From Penaeus vannamei (taxonomy: Eukaryota; Arthropoda; Malacostraca; Decapoda; Penaeidae), in contig NC_091579.1 of NCBI RefSeq assembly GCF_042767895.1, forward strand, positions 4,614,761 through 4,634,760: a stretch of 20,000 nt of DNA, given 5' to 3'. The translations under genes were made by a program, and so were the position numbers. A model generated the notes under the pieces. The model searched no databases. It was not told the origin of the DNA and worked only from the letters and a program-made list of their open reading frames with translations. Positions 18,116-20,000 of the stretch are shown piece by piece (position 1 is the first letter of the stretch; every line of letters begins with the position of its first letter).

Positions 18116-20000
18116 TGAAAAAGGTACTAAGAGGATGGCACTCTGAACGACCACCCTTGTTCCAGCTCTTCGCGAAAGATACAGATGAAAAAGGTACTAA
18201 GAGGATGGCACTCTGAACGACCACCCTTGTTCCAGCTCTTCGCGAAAGATACAGATGAAAAAGGTACTAAGAGGAAGGCACTCTGAACGACCGACCTTGT
18301 TCCAGCTCTTAGCGAAAGATACAGATGAAAAAGGTACTAAGAGGATGGCACTCTGAACGACCTTGTTCCAGCTCTTCGCGAAAGATACAGATGAAAAAGG
18401 TACTAAGAGGATGGCACTCTGAACGACCACCCTTGTTCCAGCTCTTCGCGAAAGATACAGATGAAAAAGGTACTAAGAGGAGGGCACTCTGAACGACCAC
18501 CCTTGTTCCAGCTCTTCGCGAAAGATACAGATGAAAAAGGTAGGAAGAGGATGGCACTCTGAACGACCACCCTTGTTCCAGCTCTTCGCGAAAGATACAG
18601 ATGAAAAAGGTACTAAGAGGATGGCACTCTGAACGACCTTGTTCCAGCTCTTCGCGAAAGATACAGATGAAAAAGGTACTAAGAGGATGGCACTCTGAAC
18701 GACCGACCTTGTTCCAGCTCTTCGCGAAAGATACAGATGTAAAAGGTAGTAAGAGGATGGCACTCTGAACGACCACCCTTGTTCCAGCTCTTCGCGAAAG
18801 ATACAGATGAAAAAGGTAGTAAGAGGAAGGCACTCTGAACGACCACCCTTGTTCCAGCTCTTCGCGAAAGATACAGATGAAAAAGGTACTAAGAGGATGG
18901 CACTCTGAACGACCTTGTTCCAGCTCTTCGCGAAAGATACAGATGAAAAAGGTAGTAAGAGGAGGGCACTCTGAACGACCTTGTTCCAGCTCTTCGCGAA
19001 AGATACAGATGAAAGAGGTAGGAAAAGGAGGGCACTCTGAACGACCACCCTTGTTCCAGCTCTTCGCGAAAGATACAGATGAAAAAGGTAGTAAGAGGAG
19101 GGCACTCTGAACGACCGACCTTGTTCCAGCTCTTCGCGAAAGATACAGATGAAAGAGGTAGTAAGAGGAGGGCACTCTGAACGACCGACCTTGTTCCAGC
19201 TCTTCGCGAAAGATACAGATGAAAGAGGTAGTAAGAGGAGGGCACTCTGAACGACCACCCTTGTTCCAGCTCTTCGCGAAAGATACAGATGAAAGAGGTA
19301 GTAAGAGGATGGCACTCTGAACGACCTTGTTCCAGCTCTTCGCGAAAGATACAGATGAAAAAGGTAGTAAGAGGAGGGCACTCTGAACGACCGACCTTGT
19401 TCCAGCTCTTCGCGAAAGATACAGATGAAAGAGGTAGTAAGAGGAGGGCACTCTGAACGACCACCCTTGTTCCAGCTCTTCGCGAAAGATACAGATGAAA
19501 GAGGTAGTAAGAGGATGGCACTCTGAACGACCTTGTTCCAGCTCTTCGCGAAAGATACAGATGAAAGAGGTAGTAAGAGGAGGGCACTCTGAACGACCAC
19601 CCTTGTTCCAGCTCTTCGCGAAAGATACAGATGAAAAAGGTACTAAGAGGAGGGCACTCTGAACGACCACCCTTGTTCCAGCTCTTCGCGAAAGATACAG
19701 ATGAAAAAGGTACTAAGAGGAAGGCACTCTGAACGACCGACCTTGTTCCAGCTCTTCGCGAAAGATACAGATGAAAAAGGTACTAAGAGGAAGGCACTCT
19801 GAACGACCACCCTTGTTCCAGCTCTTCGCGAAAGATACAGATGAAAAAGGTAGTAAGAGGAAGGCACTCTGAACGACCACCCTTGTTCCAGCTCTTCGCG
19901 AAAGATACAGATGAAAAAGGTACTAAGAGGATGGCGCTCTGAACGACCACCCTTGTTCCAGCTCTTCGCGAAAGATACAGATGAAAGAGGTAGTAAGAGG

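Larger units (their letters stand above)
13645..20000. repeat. 70-bp satellite (66-bp variant), 91 units, runs off the right edge
   Basis: Units of 70 bp contain, in order, GGCACTCTGAACGACC, a variable 4-base slot, TTGTTCCAGCTCTTCGCGAA, AGATACAGATGAAA, and then GGTAGTAAGAGG or GGTACTAAGAGG. Regular units start at 13678. The last starts at 19933 and is cut 2 bp short by the window edge. Ninety-one units account for the length once 13 units lacking the 4-base slot (66 bp), two 73-bp units (near 17770 and 17915) and one extra A (near 17209) are counted. Nearly every unit has the palindrome TTCGCGAA. A diverged partial unit, about 13645-13677, precedes the first full one. The consensus minus strand has no stop in any frame, so frames of up to 655 codons appear. 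They end where the GTACTAAG variant makes a TAG and are not genes. Confidence 0.97.

Overview
This is eukaryotic, gene-poor, repeat-dominated DNA. About 85% of the window is tandem repeat or low-complexity sequence. No intact protein-coding gene, tRNA, rRNA or bacterial-type operon can be supported. Long CA and GA dinucleotide runs, kilobase polypyrimidine tracts, several unrelated minisatellites and a decayed LINE-type reverse transcriptase point to an invertebrate nuclear genome. The richness in GA and CA runs makes a decapod crustacean a reasonable but unproven guess (inference, low confidence).

Layout. (1) 1-1708: thirty copies of a 57-bp, about 95% pyrimidine minisatellite, then a second CCT-rich degenerate repeat to about 2262. 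(2) 2263-2404: short non-repetitive spacer. (3) 2405-9099: 197 head-to-tail copies of a 34-bp, CpG-bearing unit with a net length change of only 3 bp. (4) 9100-9748: non-repetitive DNA, then three 83-bp units, a 0.6-kb polypyrimidine tract, a short GC-rich segment, a G-quadruplex-type G tract, a CA run and a 96-bp GA run (to 11073). (5) 11074-13644: AT-rich DNA holding a broken non-LTR retrotransposon reverse transcriptase relic (core 11620-12135, plus strand) and otherwise unrecognised sequence. (6) 13645-20000: 91 units of a 70-bp satellite (66 bp in 13 of them), which runs off the right edge.

The long open reading frames (for example 764 codons at 50-2344 plus, and 655 codons at 14504-16471 minus) are by-products of repeats that lack stop codons on one strand. 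They should not be read as genes. What the window does show well is array evolution: local segment duplications of 2 to 22 units, blocks of shared variants, a 4-bp slippage polymorphism, and a possible ancestral unit form at the left edge of the 70-bp array. I found no convincing new molecular system. The findings are observations on repeat structure, plus one transposon relic and one weak exon-like stretch.
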